From: Sphingomonas sp. Leaf32
GTDB taxonomy: Bacteria > Pseudomonadota > Alphaproteobacteria > Sphingomonadales > Sphingomonadaceae
DNA length: 64,000 bases
NCBI RefSeq assembly: GCF_001421765.1
Contig: NZ_LMLA01000001.1
Span: 915,199 to 979,198, forward strand
Direction: 5' to 3'
Below, piece by piece: positions 1 through 7,483 of this stretch. Positions within the stretch are counted from its first letter, which is position 1; each line of letters opens with the position of its first letter. Both the position numbers and the translations under genes were made by a program. Below the pieces are notes generated by a model. That model did no database searches. It saw only the letters and a list, made by a program, of their open reading frames with translations, and was not told the origin of the DNA.

Positions 1-1
1 G

Positions 2-298
2 GTCATCGACGGCCTCGACGCCAAGGCGCTGCGCGGCACGATCGACGAAGCGCGTGCGCGGGTGCCGTCGGGCGTCGTGGCGCTGGTCGCGGTCAATGAC
101 GGCCGCGCCTCGGTCGGCGTCGGCGTGTCGAGCGACCTTACCGGTCGCGTCAGCGCGGTCGATCTGGTCAAGGCGGCGGTCGCGGCATTGGGCGGGCAGG
201 GCGGCGGTGGTCGCCCGGACATGGCGCAGGGCGGCGGTCCCGACGGCGCCAAGGGCGACGAGGCCCTGGCCGCGATTCGCGCATTGCTGGCAGGCTGA
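2..298 (+). CDS. alaS: Alanine--tRNA ligase, C-terminal end (partial)
   Basis: The frame is open from the window edge and ends at TGA 296-298, so only the last ~98 residues are present. They match the C-terminal (C-Ala/DHHA1-side) tail of alanyl-tRNA synthetase: VIDGLDAKALRGTIDEARAR, then a 'VALVAVNDGRASVGVGVS' strand pair, a glycine-rich 'GGQGGGGRPDMAQGGG' segment and a closing helix. The Gly-rich GG.PDMAQGGG signature is characteristic of AlaS C-termini. The enzyme charges tRNA-Ala in the cytoplasm. The catalytic and editing domains lie outside the window. Confidence 0.9.
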   Translation, partial: VIDGLDAKALRGTIDEARARVPSGVVALVAVNDGRASVGVGVSSDLTGRVSAVDLVKAAVAALGGQGGGGRPDMAQGGGPDGAKGDEALAAIRALLAG

Positions 299-856
299 CC
301 TAGTCTGAAATCTTTCCATCACCCCGTGTCTGATCCGGGGTCCCGCATTTTGCTTTTGTTGGCGAAAGCAGGGCTCCGGTGCAGTGCTGGGGTGACGTTG
401 GATCTAAAGAAGTACCCCTGCCACACCCAAGAACGCTACGTTTCCCATCGGATGCGTCGTGCCGACACCGGTAGCACGTCGCCGCCGCTAACGTTCTGCC
501 GCCAAAGGCGACATTGCTAGCGGGAATCGACCTTCAGCTACACCCGGTGTCGTTCCTGATCGCCGACTCCAGCCTCTCCGTCACCCCGGACTTGTTCCGG
601 GGTCCACGGCGAGGCAATCGGCGCGGCGTGAGCCTCTAGCGACCGCGATCGCGGCTTGGTGGACCCTGGAACAAGTCCGGGGTGAGGATGGACCGGTGAA
701 TGTCGATCGACCCTAGCACCGCGCGTTTTGCGTCAGATGGCCCTTTGGTTCCGCCCGTTCATCTTTCATGCAGGCCCCGCCACGCATAGCGGACGATTGC
801 GCAGCCATATTGCGCGTGCTAACGGCCCGGCCTTGAACCACTGGGACGCGGTCGAC
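299..856. other. Non-coding gap with repeat sequence
   Basis: About 560 bases between alaS and kup with no credible gene; the short open frames here lack ribosome sites and family features. It holds a fragment of the CCCCGGA/TCCGGGG palindrome at about 315-345 and a full ~190-nt repeat copy at 525-715 (separate entry). No clear terminator for alaS or promoter for kup could be picked out by eye. Confidence 0.6.
525..715. repeat. Dispersed ~190-nt repeat, copy 1 (CCCCGGACTTGTTCCGGGG family)
   Basis: This stretch is repeated, with point differences, at 37824-38015. Shared landmarks in order: AATCGACCTT.CAGCTAC, CCGGTGTCGTTCCTGA, GTCACCCCGGACT.GTTCCGG, GTCCACGGCG.GGCAAT, TGTGAGCCTCTA-like block, and ATGAATGTCG at the end. 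Two internal arms (about 582-608 and 657-685) are inverted repeats of each other, so the unit can fold into a large hairpin. It lies in non-coding DNA in both places. Confidence 0.8.
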
Positions 857-897
857 ATGACCAAACTCGTTGCCTGCTTGGCGCGGTTCCCGCGCCT

Positions 898-2823
898 GTG
901 ATCTTCTCCCGAGAGGCTTCGTCGGAAGCCACCGACCTGCCCGACACGGGCGCGGGCCATCATGGACCGCGTCAGTCGCTCGCCAAGCTCTCGCTGGGTG
1001 CGCTCGGTATCGTGTATGGCGACATCGGCACTTCGCCGCTCTATGCGATGAAGGAGACGTTCGTCGGCCATCACCGGCTGCCGGTCGACCAATTGAACAT
1101 CTTCGGCGTGGTCAGCCTCGTCTTCTGGTCGCTGATGCTGATCGTGACGTTGAAATACGTCTTCATCATCATGCGCGCCGACAATAATGGCGAGGGCGGC
1201 AGCCTGGCGCTGCTGGCGCTGATCCAGCGCAAGAGCGGGGGTGGGCGCTGGACGGCCAGCCTCGTCATACTGGGCGTGCTGGCGACGGCGCTGTTCTTCG
1301 GCGACTGCATGATTACGCCCGCCGTGTCGGTGCTGTCGGCGGTCGAGGGGCTGGCGACGGTCAATGCCGGGTTCGATCCGTTCGTGATCCCGATCGCGGT
1401 TGTCATCATGATCGCGCTGTTCTGGCTGCAGGCGGTCGGCACGGCCAGCGTGGGTCGGCTGTTCGGTCCGATCATGATCGCCTATTTCGCGACGCTGGTG
1501 TTCCTCGGCGTCATCAACATCCTCGAACGTCCGGATATTCTTCAGGCGCTGAACCCGATCTGGGCAGTCCGATTCTTCGCGCAGGACGGCATCATGGCGT
1601 TCCTCGCGCTCGGGTCGGTCGTGCTGGCGGTGACCGGTGCAGAGGCGCTCTACGCCGATATGGGCCATTTTGGGCGGCGGCCGATTTCGGTGGCGTGGCT
1701 GTACGTCGTCTTCCCCGCGCTGATGCTCAACTATCTGGGGCAGGGAGCGCTGCTGCTCGAAAACCCCGATGCGGCGTCCAACCCGTTCTTCTTCATGGCG
1801 TCGGAGGATTTCCGCCTGCCGCTGGTCATCCTCGCCACGCTGGCGACGATCATCGCCAGCCAGGCGGTCATCACCGGGGCCTTCTCGGTCGTGCAGCAGG
1901 CGGTGCAGTTGGGCCTGATGCCCCGGCTCCGCATCGAACATACCAGCGCCGATGCGGCGGGACAGATCTACATCCCGGCGGTCAACTGGGCGCTGCTGGT
2001 CATGGTCCTGCTGCTGATCTTCGGCTTTCAGGAATCGTCGAACCTTGCCGCCGCCTACGGCATCGCGGTGACGGGGACGATGTTCATCAGCACCTGCATG
2101 ATCGCGGTGCTGGTCAAGCGGGTGTGGAACTGGCCGGCGGCGGCGGTCGCCGCGTTCATGGCGATCTTCCTGTGCATCGACGGTGCCTATTTCGCGTCGA
2201 ACCTGACAAAGGTCCCCGATGGTGGGTGGTTCCCGCTGCTGGTCGGCATCGTCGTCTTCGTCCTGCTGACGACCTGGGCCAAGGGGCGCAAGCTGATGAT
2301 CGAGCGGATGCGCGAGGCCGCGATGCCGATCAAGGTCTTCATCCAGTCGGCCGCCAGCAGCGCGACGCGCGTGCCCGGCACCGCCGTCTTCATGACGTCG
2401 ACGCCGGAAGGGGTGCCGCACGCGCTGCTTCACAACCTGAAGCACAACAAGGTGCTGCACGAGCGGGTCATCCTGCTGACGGTGAAGATCGCCGACACGC
2501 CCTATGTCGATCCGGAGCTTCGCACGAAGAACGAGGATCTGGGGCAGGGCTTCCACCGCATGATCCTGAAATTCGGGTTCATGCAGGACCCCGACGTGCC
2601 GGGCGCGCTGAAGGCGGTGGGGTGCTGTGGCGGCGACTTCCGGATGATGGACACCAGCTTCTTCCTCGCGCGGCAGACCCTGTTGCCGTCGTCGCGACCG
2701 GGGATGATGATCTGGCGCGAAAAGCTGTTCGCGTGGATGCTTCAGAATTCGGAAAGCGCGATGGAATTCTTCCGCCTGCCGACCAACCGCGTCGTCGAAC
2801 TGGGCAGCCAGGTGGAGATTTGA
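898..2823 (+). CDS. kup: KUP/HAK/KT-family low-affinity potassium transporter
   Basis: Inner-membrane K+ uptake protein, probably proton-coupled. The 641-residue product carries the family signature [17 protein letters not shown] at residues 34-50 and about twelve hydrophobic segments over the first ~450 residues, followed by a soluble C-terminal domain, as in E. coli Kup (~620 aa). The start is GTG 898; no strong Shine-Dalgarno is visible, but the conserved region begins about 28 residues in, so the start cannot be far off. A 14-codon frame (857-901) overlaps this GTG. The next gene starts at TTG 2820, overlapping this stop by four bases, so the two are probably co-transcribed. Confidence 0.93.
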   Translation: MIFSREASSEATDLPDTGAGHHGPRQSLAKLSLGALGIVYGDIGTSPLYAMKETFVGHHRLPVDQLNIFGVVSLVFWSLMLIVTLKYVFIIMRADNNGEGGSLALLALIQRKSGGGRWTASLVILGVLATALFFGDCMITPAVSVLSAVEGLATVNAGFDPFVIPIAVVIMIALFWLQAVGTASVGRLFGPIMIAYFATLVFLGVINILERPDILQALNPIWAVRFFAQDGIMAFLALGSVVLAVTGAEALYADMGHFGRRPISVAWLYVVFPALMLNYLGQGALLLENPDAASNPFFFMASEDFRLPLVILATLATIIASQAVITGAFSVVQQAVQLGLMPRLRIEHTSADAAGQIYIPAVNWALLVMVLLLIFGFQESSNLAAAYGIAVTGTMFISTCMIAVLVKRVWNWPAAAVAAFMAIFLCIDGAYFASNLTKVPDGGWFPLLVGIVVFVLLTTWAKGRKLMIERMREAAMPIKVFIQSAASSATRVPGTAVFMTSTPEGVPHALLHNLKHNKVLHERVILLTVKIADTPYVDPELRTKNEDLGQGFHRMILKFGFMQDPDVPGALKAVGCCGGDFRMMDTSFFLARQTLLPSSRPGMMIWREKLFAWMLQNSESAMEFFRLPTNRVVELGSQVEI

Positions 2824-3335
2824 CGCCGCCCGAACCCGCCCCGATCATCATCACCGCGTTGTTCGGTCATGAGGATCAGGCGTGGTTCGATCGGCAGCGT
2901 CGCGCCTATTTCCCGCCCGAACGCAACGTGCTGGCGGCGCACTGCACGATGTTCCACCATCTGGCCCCCGAACTGGCCGCTGAACTCAAGCAGCGGCTGA
3001 GCGCGTTGACGCGTGGCGTGCCGGCGCCGGTCGCGCGGGTCGGCGGCCTGATGAACCTCGGCCGGGGCGTCGCCTATCGCATTGAGTCGCCCGATCTCGA
3101 ATCGGTGCGCGCCGACCTCGCCGATGCGTTCGGGGCGATGCTGACCCCGCAGGACCGCGCGGGTTGGCGCCCGCATGTCACGATCCAGAACAAGGTCGAG
3201 CCGTCCGCAGCCAAGGCGTTGCTGGCGGAATTGTTAGTCGGATTCAGCCCGCGTCCGCTGAAAATCGCGGGTCTGGCAAGCTGGTGGTATCGTGGCGGAC
3301 CGTGGGAAGTATTTTCCCGACACATGTTCGCTTGA
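2820..3335 (+). CDS. 2H phosphoesterase / 2'-5' RNA ligase family protein
   Basis: 171-residue protein with the two H-x-T motifs of the LigT/2H phosphoesterase fold: HCT at 41-43 and HVT at 119-121, at the usual spacing. Family members act on 2',3'-cyclic or 2'-5' phosphodiester bonds in RNA or nucleotides; the substrate here is unknown. The TTG start at 2820 overlaps the kup stop (TTGA), and translation from it gives a natural N-terminus ([15 protein letters not shown]) ahead of the first beta strand. Translational coupling to kup is likely; a functional link to potassium is not evident. Confidence 0.8.
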   Translation: MTPPEPAPIIITALFGHEDQAWFDRQRRAYFPPERNVLAAHCTMFHHLAPELAAELKQRLSALTRGVPAPVARVGGLMNLGRGVAYRIESPDLESVRADLADAFGAMLTPQDRAGWRPHVTIQNKVEPSAAKALLAELLVGFSPRPLKIAGLASWWYRGGPWEVFSRHMFA

Positions 3336-3388
3336 CCGAAGCGATTCGCGTTCGTATAGGGCCGCCCTCCCCGATGGGGATGCGGCGG

Positions 3389-3465
3389 GGCGAAGTAGCT
3401 CAGTTGGTTAGAGCACGGGAATCATAATCCTGGGGTCGGGGGTTCAAATCCCTCCTTCGCTACCA
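3389..3465 (+). tRNA. tRNA-Met (elongator), anticodon CAT
   Basis: Folds as a full 77-nt cloverleaf with encoded CCA. The acceptor is GGCGAAG/CTTCGCT (G1-U72 wobble), D-arm GCTC..GAGC with AGTTGGTTA loop, anticodon stem CGGGA/TCCTG, loop ATCATAA giving anticodon CAT, and T-loop TTCAAAT. CAT can also be tRNA-Ile2 (lysidine) or initiator Met. An initiator would have a C1xA72 mismatch and GGG/CCC anticodon pairs, which are absent. Overall sequence resembles alphaproteobacterial elongator tRNA-Met, so that is preferred. Confidence 0.93.
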
Positions 3466-3599
3466 CCCGCCATGGCGTGATCGCCTCTCGGACATGCCCG
3501 CTCGGCTCGCCAAATATTCAGGCAGCGTTCAGATAGATCGAACCGATGCGCGCTTCGTTCGTTGATGGTTAACGACATCAGCGAGAGAGGATAGCCGCC

Positions 3600-3734
3600 A
3601 TGCCAGTCGTTGCCCAAAACCGTCCCGTCATGATTCCGGCCGATCAGGACCGCCCGCCGCGTATGGCGGGGCTGTTGTACGGATTGCTGCTCGCGATCCC
3701 GTTATGGGCCGCGATCCTCGCTGTCGTGCTGTAG
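3600..3734 (+). CDS. Small single-span membrane protein (44 aa)
   Basis: ATG 3600 is preceded by a good purine-rich ribosome site (GAGAGAGGA, about 8 nt upstream) and followed by 44 codons to TAG 3732-3734. The product has a polar N-terminus (MPVVAQNRPVMIPADQDRPP) and one hydrophobic helix (GLLYGLLLAIPLWAAILAVV) at the C-terminus, suggesting an inner-membrane microprotein. I do not recognise a family; similar tiny proteins are common in sphingomonads. It stands alone between tRNA-Met and trxB. Confidence 0.6.
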   Translation: MPVVAQNRPVMIPADQDRPPRMAGLLYGLLLAIPLWAAILAVVL

Positions 3735-3845
3735 GGGCACGAAGGCCAGCCCGGACCGGTTGCGAAGTACCTGACCTTCCCCATGTTGCGTTCGACCCCG
3801 CGACCGGCATAGACGTGCCGCTCGCTTCGAACGGAATATGATGTC

Positions 3846-4817
3846 ATGGCTGTTACGCACCACACCCGTATGCTCGTCCTCGGTTCGGGACCGGCGGGCC
3901 TTTCCGCCGCGATCTATGGCGCACGGGCGGGCATGGAGCCGATCGTGGTGCAGGGTATCCAGCCCGGCGGCCAGTTGATGACCACGACCGACGTCGAGAA
4001 TTATCCCGGCTTTCGCGAAGTGGTGCAGGGTCCATGGTTGATGGGGGAGATGCAGGCGCAGGCCGAGCATGTCGGCACCCGGATGATGTGGGACACGATC
4101 GTCGACGTCGATGTCAGCCGCCGCCCGTTCCGCCTGACCGGCGATAGTGGTGATGTGTATGAGGGTGAGGTCCTGGTGATCGCCACCGGCGCGCAGGCGC
4201 GCTGGCTGGGCCTCGACAGCGAGGAATTGCTGAAGGGCAAGGGCGTGTCGGCCTGCGCGACCTGCGACGGGTTCTTCTATCGCGGCAAGAAGGTCGCGGT
4301 GATCGGCGGCGGCAATACCGCGGTCGAAGAGGCGCTGTACCTGACCAACCACAGCGACGACGTGACCATCATCCACCGCCGCGACAGCTTTCGCGCCGAA
4401 CGCATACTTCAGCAGCGGCTGTTCGCCAGCGACAAGATCAGCGTGCTGTGGAACAAGCAAGTCGAGCGCTTCGTCGGCGGTGGCGATCCTCATGGGCTGA
4501 TCGGGATCGAGCTGAAGGACACGGTTACCGGCGAATTGTCGATGCTGGAGGTCGATGGCGGGTTCGTGGCGATCGGGCACCACCCGGCAACCGAGCTGTT
4601 CCGCGGGCATCTCGCGCTCGATGAGGACGGCTACATCGCGGTCGAAACCGGTTCGACGCGGACCAGCGTGCCCGGTGTCTTCGCGTGCGGCGACGTGATG
4701 GACAAGGTTTATCGGCAGGCGGTGACGGCGGCCGGGACCGGCTGCATGGCGGCGTTGGATGCCGAACGCTTTTTGCAGGCGGTGGAGTTTGCCGAGGTGG
4801 CTGAAGCAGCCGAGTAG
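3846..4817 (+). CDS. trxB: Thioredoxin-disulfide reductase
   Basis: FAD/NADPH flavoenzyme that reduces thioredoxin in the cytoplasm. 323 residues, the normal family length. Visible features are the N-terminal FAD Rossmann motif LGSGPAGLSAAIYGARA (12-28), the redox CATC motif with Cys137 and Cys140, the NADPH-binding VIGGGNTAVEEA (about 152-163), and the C-terminal FAD-contacting GVFACGDVMD. Start ATG 3846 gives a compact N-terminus (MAVTHHTRMLVLGSG). A strong hairpin directly after the stop separates it from the convergent aldo/keto reductase gene. Confidence 0.95.
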   Translation: MAVTHHTRMLVLGSGPAGLSAAIYGARAGMEPIVVQGIQPGGQLMTTTDVENYPGFREVVQGPWLMGEMQAQAEHVGTRMMWDTIVDVDVSRRPFRLTGDSGDVYEGEVLVIATGAQARWLGLDSEELLKGKGVSACATCDGFFYRGKKVAVIGGGNTAVEEALYLTNHSDDVTIIHRRDSFRAERILQQRLFASDKISVLWNKQVERFVGGGDPHGLIGIELKDTVTGELSMLEVDGGFVAIGHHPATELFRGHLALDEDGYIAVETGSTRTSVPGVFACGDVMDKVYRQAVTAAGTGCMAALDAERFLQAVEFAEVAEAAE

Positions 4818-4849
4818 CGGTTGGCCGGGCATGGCGCCCGGCCAACCGC
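4817..4849. terminator. Bidirectional hairpin between trxB and aldo/keto reductase
   Basis: Perfect 14-bp inverted repeat GCGGTTGGCCGGGC / GCCCGGCCAACCGC with a 5-nt loop, placed exactly between two convergent stop codons (trxB TAG and the minus-strand TAA). It lacks a long T tract, which is common for terminators in high-GC alphaproteobacteria. Confidence 0.75.
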
Positions 4850-4850
4850 C

Positions 4851-5807
4851 TTATACGCCCGCGTCGGTCAGGCGGGTTAGCTGTTCGGTGGTGAGCGATA
4901 GCTGCCACGCGCCGACCAGCTCTTGCAACTGCTCGACGCTGGTCGCGCTGGCGATCGGGGCCACGACGCCCTCCTGTGCCGCCAGCCATGCCAGCGCGAT
5001 CTGGGGCAGGGTCGCGCCGGTTTCGGCGGCGACTGCGTCCATCGCAGACAGGACGACAGCACCCTTGCCAGCCAGCAGATCGGCCATTCCGCCGCCACGC
5101 ACGCTTTTCGACAGATCGGCGGTCGAACGATATTTGCCGGTCAGGAAGCCGGCGGCGAGACCGTAATAGGGCGCAACGCCGATATTGTGTTCGACGCACA
5201 AATTCTGCAACTCGCCCTCATATTTGTGGCGGCTGACGAGATTATATTCGGGTTGGAGGACGTGGAAGCGGGGCAGGCCATCCGACGTCGCCAAATCCAG
5301 TGCAGATTTCAAACGCATCGCCCGGAAGTTCGACGCACCCAGTACCCGCACCTTTCCGGCGTCGATCAGCCGTCCGAACGCTGCCAGATAATCGGCCTGC
5401 GAAGTATCCTCGTCGTCCTGATGCGCATAATACAAGTCGATATGGCCGGTGCCGAGCCTACGCAGCGACGCTTCCGCCGCAGCGACGATGCGGGCCGGCG
5501 CCAGCTTTTTGCCACCCTCACCGGGCAGCATCCCGACCTTCGTCGCGATCAACACCCGATCGCGCTTGCCGGACTGGCGCAGCCATTCGCCGATGATCGT
5601 TTCCGACTCCCCGCCGCCGTGCCCGTCGACCCAGGCGGAGTAGACGTCGGCGGTATCGATCATCGTGCCGCCCAGATCGACGAAGGCGTCGAGGATGCGG
5701 AAACTGGCATCCCTGTCGACGGTCCAGCCGAACACATTGCCGCCCAGGATCATCGGCGGCGTTTCGAGGTCGGTCGCGCCCAGCGTGCGGCGGGGAGTAT
5801 CGGTCAT
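4851..5807 (-). CDS. Aldo/keto reductase
   Basis: 318-residue NADPH-dependent oxidoreductase of the AKR superfamily, (beta/alpha)8 barrel. The catalytic tetrad is visible: Asp51 (TMIDTADVYS), Tyr56, Lys90 (LIATKVG) and His129 (YYAHQDD). The Y-A-H-Q-D-D form resembles bacterial general-stress/YghZ- and Tas-like AKRs. The substrate is unknown, probably small aldehydes or ketones. Start ATG 5807 is supported by GAAGGAA about 7 nt upstream; the longer frame upstream is the antisense of a lipoprotein gene. The ATG overlaps the stop of that gene (ATGA), indicating translational coupling. Confidence 0.9.
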   Translation of the reverse strand: MTDTPRRTLGATDLETPPMILGGNVFGWTVDRDASFRILDAFVDLGGTMIDTADVYSAWVDGHGGGESETIIGEWLRQSGKRDRVLIATKVGMLPGEGGKKLAPARIVAAAEASLRRLGTGHIDLYYAHQDDEDTSQADYLAAFGRLIDAGKVRVLGASNFRAMRLKSALDLATSDGLPRFHVLQPEYNLVSRHKYEGELQNLCVEHNIGVAPYYGLAAGFLTGKYRSTADLSKSVRGGGMADLLAGKGAVVLSAMDAVAAETGATLPQIALAWLAAQEGVVAPIASATSVEQLQELVGAWQLSLTTEQLTRLTDAGV

Positions 5808-5986
5808 GGTCGTTCCTTCGGATCGGGGGCGATGGCGTTCGCGTCCAGCGCTGCATTGTCGAGCATCGCCGCAGCGTCGTTCAGCGCCGCCGCCTCGTCC
5901 TGCGTCACGCCGCCGGGTGCCGATCGGTCGTCTGATCCGCTGCATCCGGCAAGGAAGAGGGCAGCAAGAAGTAGGGCAGGGCGCAT
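5804..5986 (-). CDS. Small lipoprotein (60 aa)
   Basis: Short secreted lipoprotein: MRPALLLAALFLAGCSGS gives an h-region and a LAGC lipobox with Cys14, followed by an acidic, Ala-rich tail. ATG 5986 is preferred; an in-frame TTG one codon upstream is possible. The stop overlaps the aldo/keto reductase start by four bases, so the genes form one transcript. I recognise no domain. The function is unknown; location is predicted as outer- or inner-membrane anchored in the periplasm. Confidence 0.65.
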   Translation of the reverse strand: MRPALLLAALFLAGCSGSDDRSAPGGVTQDEAAALNDAAAMLDNAALDANAIAPDPKERP

Positions 5987-6002
5987 CAATGGTCTCCAAA
6001 CG

Positions 6003-6038
6003 AAAAAGGCCGCGCCCCGTTGCGTCGGGACACGGCCT
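6003..6038 (-). terminator. Rho-independent terminator downstream of the 6059-6400 lipoprotein gene
   Basis: Read on the minus strand: GGCCGTGTCCC, a short GACGCAA loop, then CGGGGCGCGGCC followed by TTTTTCG. The stem has a few G-T or mismatched pairs but ends in a clear T run, ~20 nt past the stop of the gene at 6059. This is one of the few textbook terminators in the window. Confidence 0.75.
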
Positions 6039-6058
6039 CCTTTCCTAACCGAATGCGA

Positions 6059-6400
6059 TCAGCGTTGCATGTCGCGACCGGCCTTTTCCAGTTCCTGACC
6101 GGCTTCGCGCTGGGCGTTGTCGGCTGCTGCATCCGCCTTTGCAGCTCCGCGATCGATTGCTGCACCGGCGCGATCGGTGGCGTTGTCGATCTTGTCGCCC
6201 GCACGGTCGGCGGCGTTTTCCGCCGCACCGAAAGCGCGGTCGCCGGCGGTCTTCACATCGCTGACCGCTTCACCCATCGTCGCATTCACGTCGGCGGCAA
6301 CGGCGTCGGCCGCTTCACCGGTTTCGTTCTGCGCCTTCTGGCTGCAGGCACCGATCGAAAATGCGGCGGCGGCGAGCGGCAGCAGAATGAGCTTCTTCAT
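6059..6400 (-). CDS. Ala/Asp-rich lipoprotein with helical repeats (113 aa)
   Basis: Signal peptide MKKLILLPLAAAAFSIGAC with a lipobox at Cys19, then a long amphipathic helical region built from loosely repeated A-x-D-x-A units (AAENAADRAGDKIDNATDRA, then AAIDRGAAKADAAADNAQRE). This composition resembles LEA/CsbD-like or Lpp-like stress lipoproteins, but I cannot assign a family. It has its own terminator and a divergent partner (the methionine operon) upstream, so it is probably monocistronic. ATG 6400 is followed directly by the lysine-rich n-region, which supports the start. Confidence 0.7.
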   Translation of the reverse strand: MKKLILLPLAAAAFSIGACSQKAQNETGEAADAVAADVNATMGEAVSDVKTAGDRAFGAAENAADRAGDKIDNATDRAGAAIDRGAAKADAAADNAQREAGQELEKAGRDMQR

Positions 6401-6493
6401 GGCGGTTTCCCTTCCGTTATGATCGGCGGCACAACGCGCCAGTGCAATCGCGGTTGCATCACGCGCAACGTCGTCACCGAAGTAGATGATCGA

Positions 6494-6522
6494 TTGACCT
6501 CATATAAAGATTTCTTTATATC
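6494..6522 (+). promoter_or_regulatory. Promoter with overlapping palindromic operator of the methionine operon
   Basis: TTGACC at 6494-6499 fits a -35 box. A perfect palindrome ATATAAAG-ATTT-CTTTATAT (6502-6521) fills the spacer and the likely -10 region (TATATC near 6517). Transcription would then start at about 6529-6530, i.e. at the ATG of the ArsR-methyltransferase gene, and no ribosome site precedes that ATG. The A/T-rich palindrome stands out in this GC-rich DNA and is the expected kind of target for the ArsR-type protein encoded next. Boxes and start point are inference. Confidence 0.65.
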
Positions 6523-6529
6523 AGTCACC

Positions 6530-7483
6530 ATGGCACCGGCCCTCGATATATTCCGCGCGGCAAGCGACGCCACCCGTCTGCGGGTGATCGGGCTGCTTCG
6601 ATCGATGGAATTGTCGGTCGGCGAACTGGCGCAAGTGCTCGAACAGAGCCAGCCCCGGGTCAGCCGCCACATCAAAATCCTGTGCGACGCCGGGCTGACG
6701 GTCCGCCGCAAGGAAGGGAGTTGGGTGTTCGTCGCACTTGGGCAGCCTGCAGTCGTCGGACCGTTGCTGGCCGCGCTTGACGCCTGGGTCGCGACCGACG
6801 ATCCGTGGCGTGCCGTCGACAGTGCGCGACTGGCCGAGGTACGCGCCGACCGCGCCACCGCCGCTGCCGCGTGGTTCGAAGCACATGCCGGTGAATGGGA
6901 TGCGATCCGGTCGCTGCACGTTGCCGAGGAACAGGTCGAGCGGGCGATGCTGGCGGCGTTGGGCACGGCGCGGATCGGACTGCTGGTCGACATCGGCACC
7001 GGGACCGGGCGGATGCTCGAGCTGTTCGCGCCGCAGTCGGAGCAGGCGATCGGGATCGACCGTTCGTCGGAAATGCTCCGGTTGGCGCGCGCGAAGCTCA
7101 CCGAGCGCGGGCTGGATCATGCCGAACTGCGTCAGGCCGATATTCAGGCGTTGCCGTTGGAGGATCGTGCGGCGGACGCGGCGGTGCTGCATCATGTGCT
7201 GCATTTCGTCCAGCATCCGGGCGCGGCGATCGCCGAGGCGGCACGGGTGCTGCGACCGGGCGGACGCCTGCTGATCTGCGACTTCGCGCCGCACGAGCGC
7301 GAGGAACTGCGGGTACGCGACGCCCATGCGCGGCTCGGCTTTTCCGACGATCAGATGCGCGGATGGTTTGCGGATGCCGGACTGGCGCCGGTGTCGATCG
7401 AGACGCTGGGCGGTGGCGAACTGACGGTGAAGCTGTGGATGGCGCGGCGCGCCTACGACGTACAAGAGGTGAAGGCGGCATGA
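6530..7483 (+). CDS. ArsR-family regulator fused to a SAM-dependent methyltransferase domain
   Basis: 317 residues. Residues ~5-70 form an ArsR winged helix (ASDATRLRVIGLL; recognition helix QSQPRVSRHIKIL). From ~115 onward there is a class I methyltransferase fold with SAM motif VDIGTGTGRM (153-162), acidic strand end AIGIDRS and post-motif VLHHVLHFVQHPG. First gene of an operon with metF (4-nt overlap) and metH. Established: SahR, an ArsR-type regulator, controls SAM-cycle genes in Proteobacteria. Inference: this fusion senses SAM or SAH through its methyltransferase domain and represses its own operon at the adjacent palindrome. No Cys metal site typical of ArsR proper is seen in the helix. 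Confidence 0.85.
   Translation: MAPALDIFRAASDATRLRVIGLLRSMELSVGELAQVLEQSQPRVSRHIKILCDAGLTVRRKEGSWVFVALGQPAVVGPLLAALDAWVATDDPWRAVDSARLAEVRADRATAAAAWFEAHAGEWDAIRSLHVAEEQVERAMLAALGTARIGLLVDIGTGTGRMLELFAPQSEQAIGIDRSSEMLRLARAKLTERGLDHAELRQADIQALPLEDRAADAAVLHHVLHFVQHPGAAIAEAARVLRPGGRLLICDFAPHEREELRVRDAHARLGFSDDQMRGWFADAGLAPVSIETLGGGELTVKLWMARRAYDVQEVKAA

Noticed and set aside
766-2556. 596-codon minus-strand frame inside kup
   Set aside because: Composed almost entirely of R, D, H and Q-rich low-complexity sequence typical of antisense GC-rich DNA, opposite a well-conserved transporter.
3389-3465. tRNA-Ile2 (CAT with lysidine) or initiator tRNA-Met
   Set aside because: The acceptor pairs at position 1 and lacks the initiator mismatch; overall sequence fits elongator Met better than Ile2. 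A tRNA-specific model would settle this.
4923-6098. 391-codon plus-strand frame over the aldo/keto reductase
   Set aside because: Antisense of a gene with complete catalytic tetrad; no family features.
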